From Deroplatys truncata (taxonomy: Eukaryota > Arthropoda > Insecta > Mantodea > Mantidae), in contig CM060990.1 in assembly GCA_030765065.1 (NCBI GenBank), positions 661,366,618 through 661,430,617 on the forward strand: DNA of 64,000 nt. The letters run 5' to 3'. The position numbers and the translations under genes are program-made. The notes below the pieces were generated by a model. It ran no database searches. It worked only from the letters and a program-made list of their open reading frames with translations, and had not been told where the DNA came from. Numbering within the stretch: the stretch's first letter is position 1; each line of letters starts with the position of its first letter. This document shows positions 21,441-33,090 of the stretch, one piece after another.

Positions 21441-22310
21441 ACAACGTAACTCTAAAATGAAAACTCTGATAAATACCAAACTCGGTATTGAAGGTCAGTA
21501 TCTTCCGAAGATGGGACACGAACACGTTTAACAAAACCCTCCCTAAACCAAAGTATCCTTTACATGGTAGATTTTTACATTTTTTATTTTCTCGAAACTG
21601 ATCTACCAATTTGGATTAAAATACCACATTACACCTATAAAAATTTCATGAATTAAGATCATGCGGGGAAATCGATTATCATTCAAATTATATTAAATTT
21701 GGAATAATGCATATAAAGAGGGTTAAATATAGCGTCCATAACCAAAGGCATTATCACATTAAAGATTAAACTTAGCAGAGCTGTTTAAACATTAAACTAT
21801 CACTATCTCTGAAGTGTATTTCCTTGCACTTTAAGTCATTTACATGACAAACTGCGTTTCTTAAATTTTATGGTAATAGTCTCCGAAGTTACTTCATTCG
21901 GAATAATTTTTTTATAATCTTGTGTAACTTGTAAACGTTAAACGATAGACGAAAACGTACTCCACAAGATATGCAGTCCTCTTTAAAAACATAATTTATT
22001 TTAAATAACTTTTTTGTAATATAAGTCATTTCAAAGATATGCGTTATTAATGGTTTGAATAGCTCAATACCTTTGCCATTACTTTTAAGTGCTGTAGATA
22101 TTCAGTTGTTTCTCCTGATTGCATGGTAAGAGTATAAATTTTCTTCTTTGTATCTATGTTGAAATGTATAATGTAGCTATTTCTGCAAATTTTTTTATCT
22201 ACATTTAACCGAAGTATAAAAATAGGCCTTCATAAAAATAGTTTATATACCCAATAAACGATCGAGAGCAGAAAAAGTCATGTGGATATGTCGCAATAGA
22301 TTTTTTTCTG
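21373..22310 (+). mobile_element. Highly diverged F1 copy with expanded GT tract
   Basis: After the GT tract come ATACCAAACTCGGTATTGAA, CAGTATCTTCCGAAGATG, CCTTTACATGG and later AAGTCATGTGGATATG, all in F1 order. Parts are weakly conserved. The LTR-A insertion lies directly at its left border. Confidence 0.6.
21377..21432. repeat. (GT)28 microsatellite inside F1
   Basis: Uninterrupted GT repeat of 56 bp, the longest expansion of the F1 internal GT tract in this window. Confidence 0.95.
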
Positions 22311-25300
22311 TTTAGGAAAAAAAAATCAAACGATGTTCTTGAATCTCTCTGAATCACGTTTTATACAGCTTGTTAGCATTAATTGGGGGGCTATCCAGAA
22401 ATTCTGCAGTAGAATTGGATTTTAATATATTTCTATCATCATCCAGGTCATCTGTAACGCCATTAGCAGGAATGTCCTACTCAATTCACCATTCTACACC
22501 TTGTGGTTATCGTGTTTGGAAGATTTCTAGGCAACTTAAAAATTTTAATGAAGAATTCATTATTAGAATATACCAGTTCCTCCAAGTGAGGCAATAAGGG
22601 TTATGACAATTTGAGTAAACTCAAGCATCCCCTTGGGCACAGTTGGATGTTATTTTATTACCCTCCTGTCGCCAGTGCAAGCGCTAAATCTTATTGCCGT
22701 CTGGCTGAGAAGATAAACGCCATTACCCATAAACTTCAAGCCACACGCTTCATGTAGGTATAATTCACGCACAACGAGAAGTGCGATACCAGCACCAACC
22801 GGTCCAAGAGTAGACACATACAGTTGATTTCTGACCAGGATAGCTTGATATCATCAGTGTTACATCACCTGCTGATAGTGGACTTAGGCGAAGCTCGGCA
22901 AGCGTCAATTACCATAAAGAATGCACAAACTGCGCCAAAGAAAATATTCGGCGGATTTTGTATCGTTTTCTGTGGTTCTTTGAGGCGTATCCTTCGCCTT
23001 ACCTATCGCAGAGCGTGGTGACTTGATAAAACAGCAATAAGGGGGAAAAGAGAGAGGTTGATGCCTTTGCTTTTTCTGGTGTTACTGAAACCAAAACATG
23101 TTTATTTTCTCAGAACCAATAATGCCGTATACTAGTGATAGCCCGTATCTTGGGTATGTGGGAGGCTGTTCGCACTCTTACAGCAAAATTACAGAATAAA
23201 AATATTCCAGGAAAGTGGGGAATACGGTCTACATGCTCGTCACAAAGTGGGCAGTCCCCGTAAAACATCCGCAGATGATGATATTCGTTTACTAAATGTA
23301 AATTACTCTTTTGTTATAACTGACAGATCATGTTTAGAAACTAGAGATAAATCTGTATATGTTTAACCGAATATTATGGCAGTAAAATTGGGTTATATTT
23401 TTTTCTATAATCCTGTTGCATTCCTATGATCAGCAATTCGTTAGTAAAGGTATATTAACCAATTATGGTTTGAATTAGAGGGAAAACATGTTGCTTTATT
23501 TATTTGTTATTTATTTGTGTTTTTTCTATGCAGCAACAAGCATTGATACCACTGTGAGAATACAGTTCTGTTTATGCTTTGTCATAAAGTAGTCTTGCTA
23601 TGTATTTAATGAATACCTTAAAACCTTTAATTTGCATCCCCTGAAAATCTTCTCACACTGCACATTCTACATTTCGCTAACCTGGACGCTCATCAAGTTT
23701 TCGCCTTAGCTTTTAACACTTTCAAAGGCGTGTCCTGCAATAGCAGATAAGGTATGGGCTACCAATTACGATAAGAGGTAGTTATGACAAACTGAATGCA
23801 CTCAATCTACCCCTTTCTCTTTTAGTCAATACGATCGAGAGCGTAAACATATATTTCGTTTCTACACCATTTTTAACCTTTTTTGTGGTTATTGGTGTAA
23901 GTATTTAGCAGGAGGAGTGTGCACCCTTGCACCGTGGCCTAAAGCAACCAATAAAATGGCCATGGCTTTGCAAGGCCTTGTACAACGCTAAATAATGTGA
24001 CGTAGACACGAGGTTCAGTGATATTTTCTTTGGCGCTCTTTGTACTACTTGGAAGGCATATAAAAAAGTCCTCAAAGACGCAATTAAGCAGAGACTAAAT
24101 GGAGAAAATTTCCAAACATTGACATTACTAGATTTTATGCATTTTATAAATAGAACTTTTCTTTAATTGCACAACTATTTTATCATTTTAACCATATGAA
24201 GCCGAAAGTATAAAGTCAATAATTATCATAATGATCTAGGAAGGATAGCGAAATAAAATAAATAATAAAATATTTAAAATCAGTGCATGTATTAAAAGGA
24301 GAAGCATTGGGAAAATTGTTGACTGTTAAAAGCAACAGAAAGACCAGACAGGCACATTTTAGCTAATTAGGAACCAGCCCCAGGTATAAAGGGTAAAATA
24401 GCTGAAGCCAGCTTCTCTTGGAATTAATGGGTGCAATTACACTGGCCAGGATGTGAAGGTCATTAGAAGCTTCATGACGCTGAGTTTTTGGTGCAAATTT
24501 TAAGGGGAGAGAGGGGAAGTTAGGAGGTTCTTCTTTGTATCGCGCGTGTGGTGAGGACATTCTCGCTGGAGCACTCTGGGAGTGCGGAACAACGGTCTCG
24601 TCGAGGTCCGAAGACTGGGTATGAACTTGCAAGAGGGTCGGACGATCAGATGTAATTGATAATCTTCGGTCTTGGAAAAGACACAGTAACATCGTAAGAA
24701 TTTAAATATGATCGGCAAATCTTAAGTCTTATTTTAATAGTGAATAAAAGTGTTCCAAGAAAGCGTTCGTGTTTCTATGTACATACACTCACGCATACCC
24801 AGTGATTAAGATCTCATGCTCGAACAGCCGTGGCAAAGTATAAAAAAAACAAGGAGGAGAAAAGCAGCAACCGTGAGGCAAAGGTTTTGCTTCAGTGGTT
24901 GGAGGACGTAGCGTGACTGCGTCACATATATTTATATTTTTGGTCGACCATATAATACTTTGATTACATGAGACGTAACTGAACTATAACAACAGCCATT
25001 ATACTTCACCGACTCAATGGAAGTTTGCCAAGTGTCTTCTATGGGGTGACTAATGTAGGTTTGGCCTTCGGTTTGAAAATCAAATAACACTTGCTGGTAT
25101 ATTAGCTACCTGGAAAATGAAAGTTTTCATGCGGAACGGTAGCCGATGTTTTACGAAATGCTGTAATGAGATCATATAATTTTGTATCGATAATCTTGCG
25201 TGCAGCCGGCTTTCCAAATAGATTTTAATTATCTTTCATGTAAACAAATATTTTAACTTGTAAAAGTCACTGGTTACTAATATATCACATATTTTATTTT

Positions 25301-26130
25301 TAAGTGTATTTCGGTATTGAAAATTAAAATATTTTAATAAAACGCACACAAATCGGGACAGTGTGTTGAACAATATTTGAAAGAAATTACAGAAAGTTTT
25401 TAACATTGAAAAATAGTAAAGCCAAAAACCACTCTTACATCTTGATATGCTTTCCCGTTTATTACGCATAATGTAAAAATTAAAAATAATGCAGTAGCAA
25501 TGAATAAAACGAATTTATAAAATACCAAGTATAGAAATAGGATCAGCAAAGTCTAAAATTCTGAACACAACAGTATGTGTGTTCAATAAAAGTTTAAACA
25601 AGAATATCCTAAACCAAGTATGCTTAGTGACTTTATTGATCTGCATATCAAAATGTTGTAGGTTAATAGCGTATTAGAACAAATTAATCCGTGTATAATA
25701 TTAGTCCCGCCATATAGGACTATTTTGATGGTACTACTATGAAGCTAAGATAATATACATTAATATTTAAATTACTTAAGGCTATAGAATTATTTTAGTA
25801 TATACTGTATCATACAGAAGTCTTGGTTATATTTTGATCTGTACCTTATGAAACTGCTTCCACAGAATTAAGCCATCCTGAAAAACAAAATAAAATAAAT
25901 TAGAATAATTATACATTGCCGTTATATTAATTAAAACACTAGGTATTTTTTACTCTGTTTTATAACCTGGAATAAAGAAAGAAGAATATTCAATAATTAT
26001 AATTACCTGAAAGAAATGCTGGAAGTTATAGGTTATTCACTGTGACATAACCTGTAATTTTGTTTAGATAATCTAGTTATAGTATTAATTAACCTGCGTG
26101 TTTTTCTTCACATATCCCTTGATTGGCTAT
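22311..26130. other. No gene recognised (except an R-E scrap at 24775-24840)
   Basis: 3.8 kb of AT-rich sequence. The longest frame is 24363-24692 on the minus strand (109 codons, Ser/Pro-rich, no known domain), which I regard as chance. No splice-consistent exon set is visible. Confidence 0.3.
24775..24840 (-). repeat. R-E core copy 1
   Basis: Minus strand reads GGCTGTTCGAGCATGAG then CTGGGTATGCGTGAGTGTAT. The same order occurs at 33480-33550 and 46165-46235. Its start resembles a tRNA-like head. Confidence 0.4.
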
Positions 26131-27025
26131 GTTTTTTTTACTTTCTCTACTACGTATAGTAAGTAGGGGAAGTATTGTATTCCACTCAAAAATTCGATAC
26201 TGAGATTTCACCGCAAATACATGTTTTGAGACCCCCTGAATCCAAAAAAAGTATTTTAGAAACATTTCCGTGTGTGTGTCTGTCTGTGAAAAGCATAACT
26301 CGTAAACGAACAGTCGGATAAACACCAAACTTGGTATTTAGGTTCAGTATCTTCCAAGGATGCGACACGAAGGTTTTCAAGAAAATCCCCCACCCCAGAT
26401 TACCCTTTACATGGAAGATTTTTCGAAAATTTTAATTTTCTCAAAAATGGCTCTAACGATTTTGATTAAAGTATCATATGTTTAAGATATTTTCATGACA
26501 AATAAAATGTATATCTCGAATTTTCTGGGAATGTCTCCAAAAGCATTCTTCATTGTGAACGACTTTTGCATAACTGGTAAACCATAAGAGATAGACAAAA
26601 TATTACTACACAAAAAATGTAGATCGCGTTAAAATACACAATTTATGACACATACATTTTTGATGTTGAGTGAACTATTTTCGAGATATTGCTTGTTATT
26701 CCCTTAAATTTTTCAATACTTGTTTTCTCAAATGGGAATTCGTTATTCATTTTTTTGTCTTGGATATGCAAAGAGTATTATCTGTGGCAAAGAAAATGGT
26801 GCTGCACCTAGCAACCAGCTATTAAGAGATATGTATGTGCTTAAAGGCTACTGTATATCTATATTGCCCTTGTAAATATATATTTCCTTACATCTACAAG
26901 AAAATTAGCAATAAGATAGAGTCTGCAAATGTTTATCTCGATTAACACGAAGTAGATGGAGAATAAGCGTTTGTAAAAATAGTTTGTACAAGAGTAGAGA
27001 AAGTCACATCAGATTTTTCTTTTTG
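26131..27025 (+). mobile_element. F1 element, most complete plus-strand copy
   Basis: About 890 bp from TTTTTTACTTTCTCTACTAC to AGAGTAGAGAAAGTCACATC. The internal order is as in 8049-8832, plus the AGAGTATTATCTGTGGCAAA to AACCAGCTATTAAGAG segment that is also found in the palindrome copies. Best reference copy for the family here. The two ends share ACTTTCTCTACT in inverted orientation. Confidence 0.8.
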
Positions 27026-28094
27026 TGAATACTTTTAAACAGTACTTCTAAAAATTGTTTAAAACAATAATTGAACAATGGAGTGTCAAATTAGTTGCAA
27101 TATAATGCATCAGTTTAGCACTAATTTATGTACCATAAAAGCCCCTTTGAGTAAAAACATCTCAACTTTGAAGACTTTCATCGCGTTGTAGTAAATATAG
27201 TCTGTCAGTTAAAACGCACAATTTTTACGGTCTGTATATTTGAATAAGCGAATTCATAAATGGAGCAAATCAAAGGTTTAAAAATCAAAGGTATATAACT
27301 ATGCTAAAGAAGGGTTAAGAAGGTTTATTTTATTCTATTTTTCTCTCGAATTCTTTTTTCCAGAACTAAAAAACATTTTTTCAATTACCTTACACTGGGT
27401 TAAAAACCTATATTTTTATGTAACAAAGGCCCAGACTGTCATGACGTGCTTTTTGAATTCAAAATTAATGGTGTTACTTTTAAACAATCTATACAATAAA
27501 ATAAGCACTCTGAAAATAAAAGCTTTTGATCTACATTTATGACGTTAAAATATCTAAACGGAGAGTGTAATTGACAAACTAGTTTGAAACATGATCTACG
27601 ATCAAAAGGACTGATTGAGGGCGATTATGTACAAACGAACATGTAATGAATACTCAGAATGGGGGCACAAATAAAGCTGTTATAACGGAACTAACCCGAT
27701 GGTTACACAAAGGAGTATGACCTTTGCACTTTGTTTTCTGTTTGATTTCGGAGCAACCATGACAAAACTGGGTACACAGACCTGTTTGTTTGAACATTAA
27801 AGCGTCGTCTGCTAATTTGTAAACCCCCACCGCAATTCCTTTTCCAACTGTAACCCCGTGTAATTTTACCCGGCAATATTTGCTTGCTCATTTTCGAAGG
27901 GCTTAAATAAGAATTCAGCGTTCTCAGACCTACATTGCTGTGGTTTACTTGTGGATTAACTTCATGTTATGAGCTTCAAGTTACCTTATTTTACACAATT
28001 ATCCTTCAAAAAAGCATTGAAACACAGAGATTTTGAACACAAATGTCACACGTTTAAAGCTCATCTTCTTTGTTTAGTAGCTTTGAAAACGCTT
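27026..28094. other. No gene recognised
   Basis: AT-rich sequence, short frames only. Confidence 0.3.
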
Positions 28095-28908
28095 GTCCAA
28101 AAGTGAGAGTATGGGAAGTATTGCATTACACCCAAAAATTTTATACCGATATTTCACCGGAAATACATGTTTTGAGGCCTCCTGAATAAAAAAAAACATT
28201 TTTAGAAAAAGTTCTGTATGCGTGTGAACAGCATAACTCAAAAACGAAAAGTCGATAAATACCAAACTTGGTATTTAAGTTTAGTATCTCTCAAAGATGC
28301 AACAGGAATATTTTCAAGAAAATTCCTCCAACCCAGAATACCCTTTACATGGAACATTTTTCGAAAATTTTGATTTTCTCAAAAATTTCTCTAAGGACTT
28401 TGATTAAAATAGCATATGTTTAAGATATTTTCATGACAAATAAAATGTCTATCTTGAATTTTCTGGGAATGTCGCCAAAAGTCTTCCTTCTGAATGGCTT
28501 TTCCATAACTCGTAAGCCGTAAGAGATAGACAATATTTTTCTACACAAAAAATGTAGATCTCGTTAAAACACACAATTTATGTTGTACATTTTTTGTGCA
28601 GAGATATTCCTTAATATTTATTTGAATTTTCCATTTCTTATATTTTTTCTCAAATGGGAATTTGTTATTCGTTTATGTCCTGGACATGTAAAGAGAATGG
28701 AATACTCCACATAGCAACCAGCTCTTAAAAGATGAGACTATCGCTTAAAACCTACCACATTTCCCTTGCACCTACAAGAAAATAAGCAATAAAACTAACA
28801 TCCTGATATCTCGATTAACATGAAGTAGATGGAGAATAAGCGTTTGAAAAAATAGTTTGTACAGGAGTAAAGAAAGTCATGTGAGTAACAGAATCAGATT
28901 TTTTTTTA
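28095..28908 (+). mobile_element. F1 copy lacking its left tip
   Basis: Starts at GGGAAGTATTGCATTACACC and follows F1 order to AAAGTCATGTGAGTAACAG and a T-run. The expected ACTTTCTCTACT at the left end is missing. Confidence 0.75.
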
Positions 28909-28992
28909 TTTTCTTTTTTACAAATGAAGTATGATAACATATCGAAACGTCACAAAATAACTCGGTGACTCTCGCCATTTTACACTTTCTTT

Positions 28993-29385
28993 TATACTTT
29001 CTTTGCTCAATGAGCACGTATAATACATATTCTAACAAATGGGAACACCCCTACTGCGAAACACTTTATTTATCAATTTAAGCACTCAGCGTAGCACAAA
29101 TGTTACACTTGGAGTCACTTTTGGCACACACTCGGAACACAACATAACTGATCCGTCTAATCACAACCCACAACTGAACTGCATTGGCACTGTCCATTTT
29201 CCACTTCGTAACTTCATAAATAACTAAATTCTCGGGCAAAGCAGCCTCTTATATAGACCTTGTTTACAAAGCGGAATGTTCTGGAAAGCGGGGGCTACTA
29301 TAACATGACGAAGGGAATGTTCTGGAACAGGGAAGCGCCGGGCAGGGAGGCACTTAGCAGTGGCCCGCAGATAGCTTCACGCGCG
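28993..29385 (-). promoter_or_regulatory. Heat-shock-element and TATA module, possible LTR
   Basis: Two perfect three-unit heat-shock elements (GGAATGTTCTGGAA at 29273-29286 and GGAATGTTCTGGAAC at 29314-29328) lie upstream, on the minus strand, of TATATAAG (29248-29255). An AATAAA follows downstream near 29070. Strong promoter, leader and poly-A signal in about 400 bp resemble a compact LTR, but matching target duplications were not found. It could instead be a relic of a heat-shock gene promoter. Confidence 0.5.
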
Positions 29386-30959
29386 CGGTCACAATATGTA
29401 AATTAATATGGTTATTAATTTTCAATTCTATATATAACAAAAGGACCTGATATATACATTGTATCTGATTAAAAACCGTTTTACTCTAGAAGCCTGAAAT
29501 AATTCGTCATATGCTGATGTCTATTACGATCGTAAGTAATCATGTTACACATTCTTCAATGACCAAACACATTTACCTACACTAATTGTTGGGTAGATGG
29601 GTTAAGTGTGCTACTTCCAAAAATTTAACGGTTTTAAATTTTTACTCAAAAATTTAAAAAATTTAGGTACCTGTTAAAGTCCTTCTAAGCTTAACAAAAA
29701 TATCAACAGGGATTTTTACTAACAAAGCTGTTAATATCAATAGAAGCCAACTAATATAGTTAGGTTTTTAATGAAATAAAAGTCACTATGTGTTTAAGAA
29801 AGTATTCATAATATATATACATATAAAGCATTGTTATGAAAAATCTTCTGCATTGTTGGCCCAAATTAATATTTAAGATCACTTTTAAGCTTTGAAGTTT
29901 TTCTACTTATTCGTTTCTTATACTTTAACATTAAGCGCACAAGTAAAGGTTTTTGTTATAACATTCTCATATTTTTATTCAACATTTAACAAGCATGTTT
30001 CAGTTTTAGTGCTCTCAATAAACATTGAACATGTTAAAAACGCAAGAAAGAAATGTTTTGGTAATTAAACACAACTAGGAAATATAATATTGTTCCCCAA
30101 TGCCGCAATAACTTCGCAGGTATTTCACACCGCGCGCAGTCTACTTTGCGGCGGACCTGACCTTACCCATCAAGCGTGATTTTCTCACTCACGGATAGAG
30201 AAATCGCATTATTACCAAGCTTATGTGGATTTGAAAGCCTTTTTCTACAAATCTACAAACTGATACATTAACCATCTCAAAATCTGTGTGCGCTTTAAAG
30301 GACGACAACTATACAACTTACACGCGGGTTGCACTACTCTTAAAGAACCTGTGACATCAGTTTTCACCATTAATGAGGTTAATGCACTTTAATAAGTTGC
30401 GAATCTAAATTCCGTAATTTGGTGATGGTACTTCGGAATTAAAAAAGGGTAATAATTGCACTCTCGGATGCTATCCGTGTTCTATTTCTTCCTAAGGATG
30501 GAAGCCCTAGGCGGATTAAGATCTACCTCAGAACCGCTGCACACTCTTCCTCCCCACAGGGCTATGGGCAGTAACGTGGGTGGCTCCATCTGTCTGCTTA
30601 TGCTCTTGAATCAAATACCTTCTCAATCACTTACGTCTATTTATTCACAATTTGAGAAAACAAATTCTTGTAATTTAAGGGCCGTTTAAATGCACTATTT
30701 TGCAAATACTAACTTCTAACTTCATGAACGATTGTCTCAAACTATTTAAGATAGACTAAAACTTTTGCACGACTTATATATGTATGTCTCTACATTTGCT
30801 AATCTGCTATTACACGTTAATGTAATTTATTAAGGAAATAGGATTTCCTTTTGCCAACTTATATAATTTTATATAAAACTTTATCAACAATTAATTTTGC
30901 AAAACCTACTTAGAATCTTAACAGCAAAGTATATCAATTTATTTTATTCATTTTTATAA
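29386..30959. other. No gene recognised
   Basis: AT-rich sequence. A GC-richer patch at 30110-30180 carries no frame of note. Confidence 0.3.
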
Positions 30960-31753
30960 TGACGCAGTAATCTGTATCACAAATTATGTAAATGTCAGAG
31001 TGATTGTAGTGTGAATATGCATTGTTGTGTGACATTGATTTGAGATGTTTATTGATTGTAATTATTGTCGAGAAGTGGGTTTATACGGCCTTACTGAAAC
31101 TGACAATAATAGCGTGCAATAATGTAGCGAGGGGGTGAGCTGTTTATCATTATTAAAGACGAGCAAATGACGTCAGAGTGGCGTGTTTTTCTTAGAATTT
31201 GCTGGAACATTTTCCCCAGAGCAGATGTTTTCGTAATTTTCATTGGATATAAATATAGACGCTAACGTTGGCGCGTTTTATTAACCAATAGCAGCTCGGT
31301 TATAAATCTTTAGGCATATCGGGCGAGGTAGTATAAATTCAATGTCAGAATCAAGTTTCACGTAGTTCAACGGAGGCATTCATGGAGTATGCATCGCACG
31401 CAGTTCAAGGTTATGCGTAGCAAATTTGTGAAAAATCTCTCGTGTCGTAAAGTTAATTACACAAAAAGATGAGGTACAGGAATTAATAATGGGCAGTAAA
31501 GAAGTTATTATAACAGTTTCAGTTTGGCGAGTGTCAAGATTAATAGGTGAAAGTGAACAATGTGTTACGACAATAAAAGTGTAAAACAAATTCTTTTATC
31601 AGTGTTATCTTTGGATAAAAACTCCTTTCCGTTTACACACCTGTACAAGATAAGTGCTTCACCGAAAAATCATAGCTAGCCAGAGGACAGTGAACCCAAA
31701 ATTAAATACAATAACAGGCGCTCAGTAAAAGATAACACGAAGTGACCGCGACA
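30960..31753 (+). mobile_element. Solo LTR, family LTR-B (fossil)
   Basis: About 794 bp from TGACGCAGTAATCTG to GTGACCGCGACA. It contains the cAMP-response element TGACGTCA at 31168-31175, a CCAAT motif near 31284, GTAGTATAAATTC (TATA) near 31328, and AATAAA near 31571. No clear 4-bp duplication remains. No internal region is attached. It is a solo fossil, moderately diverged from the other two copies. Confidence 0.8.
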
Positions 31754-32401
31754 AATTGTATTCCATACGTGCGGCAAATAAACAGTAGCATTTTCAATTA
31801 CAAACATTAATAATACCGCCACAATAATTTCAAAATTTAATTCCTCTTTCTTTAGTAGTTTGTGAGACAACATGTAATTTATATGAGAAAGATTCACAAA
31901 AAAAGAGCAGTTAAAGTAAAAATTGATAAAAAAAAAGGCTCAAATATGTTTACAAAGAGAAAGAATATTGCTTAAACATGTGGAAGCTGCCATACTTAGC
32001 AGTAAAACCAATTTGAAGAGCAATACTTCCCTTAAAAGATGAGCTAAAATATACATTCTACTCCAGAATATACAAGTTATGATTTTAAAATTGAGCGAAA
32101 TTCAGCTTTCAAAATGGCAGATGCAGTGCCATTTTTATAAAATAAGTTTTAAATGCAAATACTGTGACTACGTGATAGATACTTATAAACTTAAATAAGA
32201 AATTTTAATTTTTAGTACTATACAACAAACAATTGATTTTTTTAGCAATGTTTGCCATTTATATTCCAGTTAAAGGTAATATGTTTGTGTTATAAGGAGC
32301 ACACAATGAACTATCTCGGGAAGTTATAGTACTATGTGAGTTTATAAAATAGCATTATATGTATTCTTCCATAATAAAGCCCGTTTCTACTCTTAATTTT
32401 G
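31754..32401. other. No gene recognised
   Basis: AT-rich sequence, short frames only. Confidence 0.3.
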
Positions 32402-32413
32402 CGTGCAGTTAAC

Positions 32414-32697
32414 AAAAACTTAAATTCTTTTATTTATAGACGCTGTTTAACTATTATGGTCCTTAGTGTTTCATTTTATATTGGGCGTGAAAGTCCGGAA
32501 ATTTTGCCCAGAGGCCTCTTTATCGGGCTTGAGGTTCCTTTACGTGCCTAAATGTACGACACGGGACCACCGACTTTACTTCCCTTCCGAAGAAAGCCAT
32601 GTTAAGGATCTTTACGCCCGAAAAAAGTCTATCGCCCTCCCCGGGTCTGAATCCGCGACCTCGGAAAATAGAAGCTTGTATGATAACCCTAGGAGGA
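32414..32697 (-). mobile_element. SINE1 copy with perfect 12-bp target duplication
   Basis: Flanked by CGTGCAGTTAAC at 32402-32413 and 32698-32709, which fixes its ends. The minus-strand head starts TCCTCCTAGGGTTATC and has a B-box-like GCGGATTCAGACCCGG. It is followed by the GGCTTTCTTCGGAAGGG block, GTACATTTAGGCACG and an A/T-rich 3' tail. Total 284 bp. The long target duplication shows LINE-type retroposition. Confidence 0.9.
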
Positions 32698-32771
32698 CGT
32701 GCAGTTAACTTTGTATATTTTGGATACATGAAGCGTAGTAATAAAAACAACCTGCTTTCAAAATTTTAAGG

Positions 32772-33090
32772 TGCCTTGATGCCGTAATTACTAACAGGAG
32801 GATATAAATAATTAAACAAAGAAATGATAGCAAGATAGAGAAATAATTACAATAAATAATTTCTGTATATTAAATCACTGTATAATGTAATACGCCTAAG
32901 TTGAAAGTTTTGTCCGGGCTAAAAGGTCATTAGTAACAGCCGAGTAACGAACGTGTTAGCATAAAGGCTCCTGGAATGCAGTTAAGGTTTTAGTTCACTA
33001 CGTTTAAAAAGTCACGTAGGCAGCAATTCTGTAAATTAGAAAGGGAATGGAATTCTGAGATTTGAGGAGGTAGCACATAGTTAAAGTGTC
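32772..33090 (+). repeat. R-B dispersed repeat, copy 1
   Basis: GATGCCGTAATTACTAAC, GGATATAAATAATTAAA, AGATAGAGAAATAATT, CTGTATAATGTAA and TTCTGAGATTT match, in order, the reverse complement of 46720-47055. Class unknown. The other copy has a tRNA-like head, so this may be the body of a long SINE. Confidence 0.6.

Noticed and set aside
24363-24692. 109-codon minus-strand frame
   Set aside because: No recognisable domain, a second overlapping frame of similar quality, and low-complexity Ser/Pro content.
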